Assembly: GCA_964455635.1 (NCBI GenBank)
Contig: CAYVWX010000177.1
Span: 1 to 6,565, forward strand
Direction: 5' to 3'
Source of the DNA: B16-G9 sp964455635
Lineage (GTDB): Bacteria > Bacteroidota > Bacteroidia > Bacteroidales > F082
Length of the DNA: 6,565 bases
The first letter of the stretch is position 1, and each line of letters begins with the position of its first letter. The notes under the pieces are model-generated. The model saw only the letters and a program-made list of their open reading frames with translations, was not told the DNA's origin and did no database searches. Positions 6,526-6,565 of the stretch are shown here, piece after piece. The position numbers were made by a program, and so were the translations under genes.

Positions 6526-6565
6526 ATGCAAAAAGTTGTTGTAAACATTGAAAAACCCTCAGATG
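6526..6565 (+). CDS. Start of an unidentified gene, 3' partial
   Basis: An ATG at 6526 opens a frame that stays open to the window end, giving MQKVVVNIEKPSD. It follows a strong promoter and an A-rich leader, which supports the start. The beginning looks like an edge beta strand followed by a turn. Short Bacteroidota proteins, including some antitoxin-like ones, start in a similar way, but 13 residues are too few to assign a family. No function is proposed. Confidence 0.55.
   Translation, partial: MQKVVVNIEKPSD

Overview
The window looks like chromosomal DNA from a member of the Bacteroidota. Three things point that way. Two promoters fit the Bacteroidota TAnnTTTG -7 element. Gene leaders are A-rich with no Shine-Dalgarno sequence. 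The large gene at 3304-6147 begins with the LDI-STDKGLLIPRMTT-QR segment typical of Bacteroidota tail-fibre-like surface proteins. Base composition is moderate (low 40s % GC by sampling), apart from the AT-rich small gene in the middle (about 32% GC by hand count). All supported genes are on the + strand. I see no tRNA, rRNA, CRISPR array, transposase or integrase.

Layout. (1) Positions 2-2431 hold the 3' part of a large gene, cut by the window start. Its product combines FecR-like beta domains at both ends, a probable Ig-like sandwich, and a gluzincin-type metallopeptidase core whose HExxH motif reads HVMGH. (2) Positions 2432-2710 are an intergenic region with two possible RNA hairpins and a Bacteroidota-type promoter. 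(3) Positions 2711-3217 encode a 168-residue AT-rich, tyrosine- and tryptophan-rich protein I do not recognise. (4) A 30-nt GC-rich hairpin lies at 3231-3260. (5) Positions 3304-6147 encode a 947-residue secreted fibre protein. It has two YadA-head-like repeat modules of unequal length, a YGVYG-type stalk, a peptidase S74 intramolecular chaperone and a C-terminal coiled coil. (6) Positions 6148-6525 are non-coding: a perfect 15-bp hairpin, an AT-rich imperfect inverted repeat, a 9-bp tandem repeat and a strong promoter. (7) A gene begins at 6526 and runs off the window after 13 codons.

How they fit together. The two large genes encode exported or surface proteins. The 168-residue gene and the fibre gene may be co-transcribed from the promoter at 2662-2692, because no promoter is recognisable directly before 3304; the hairpin between them would then set their relative expression. 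No functional link between the first gene and the fibre gene is shown by the sequence. The most unusual points are the single-base departure from a perfect HExxH motif in the first gene and the duplicated, unequal-length repeat modules in the fibre. I did not find convincing evidence of a wholly new multi-gene system.
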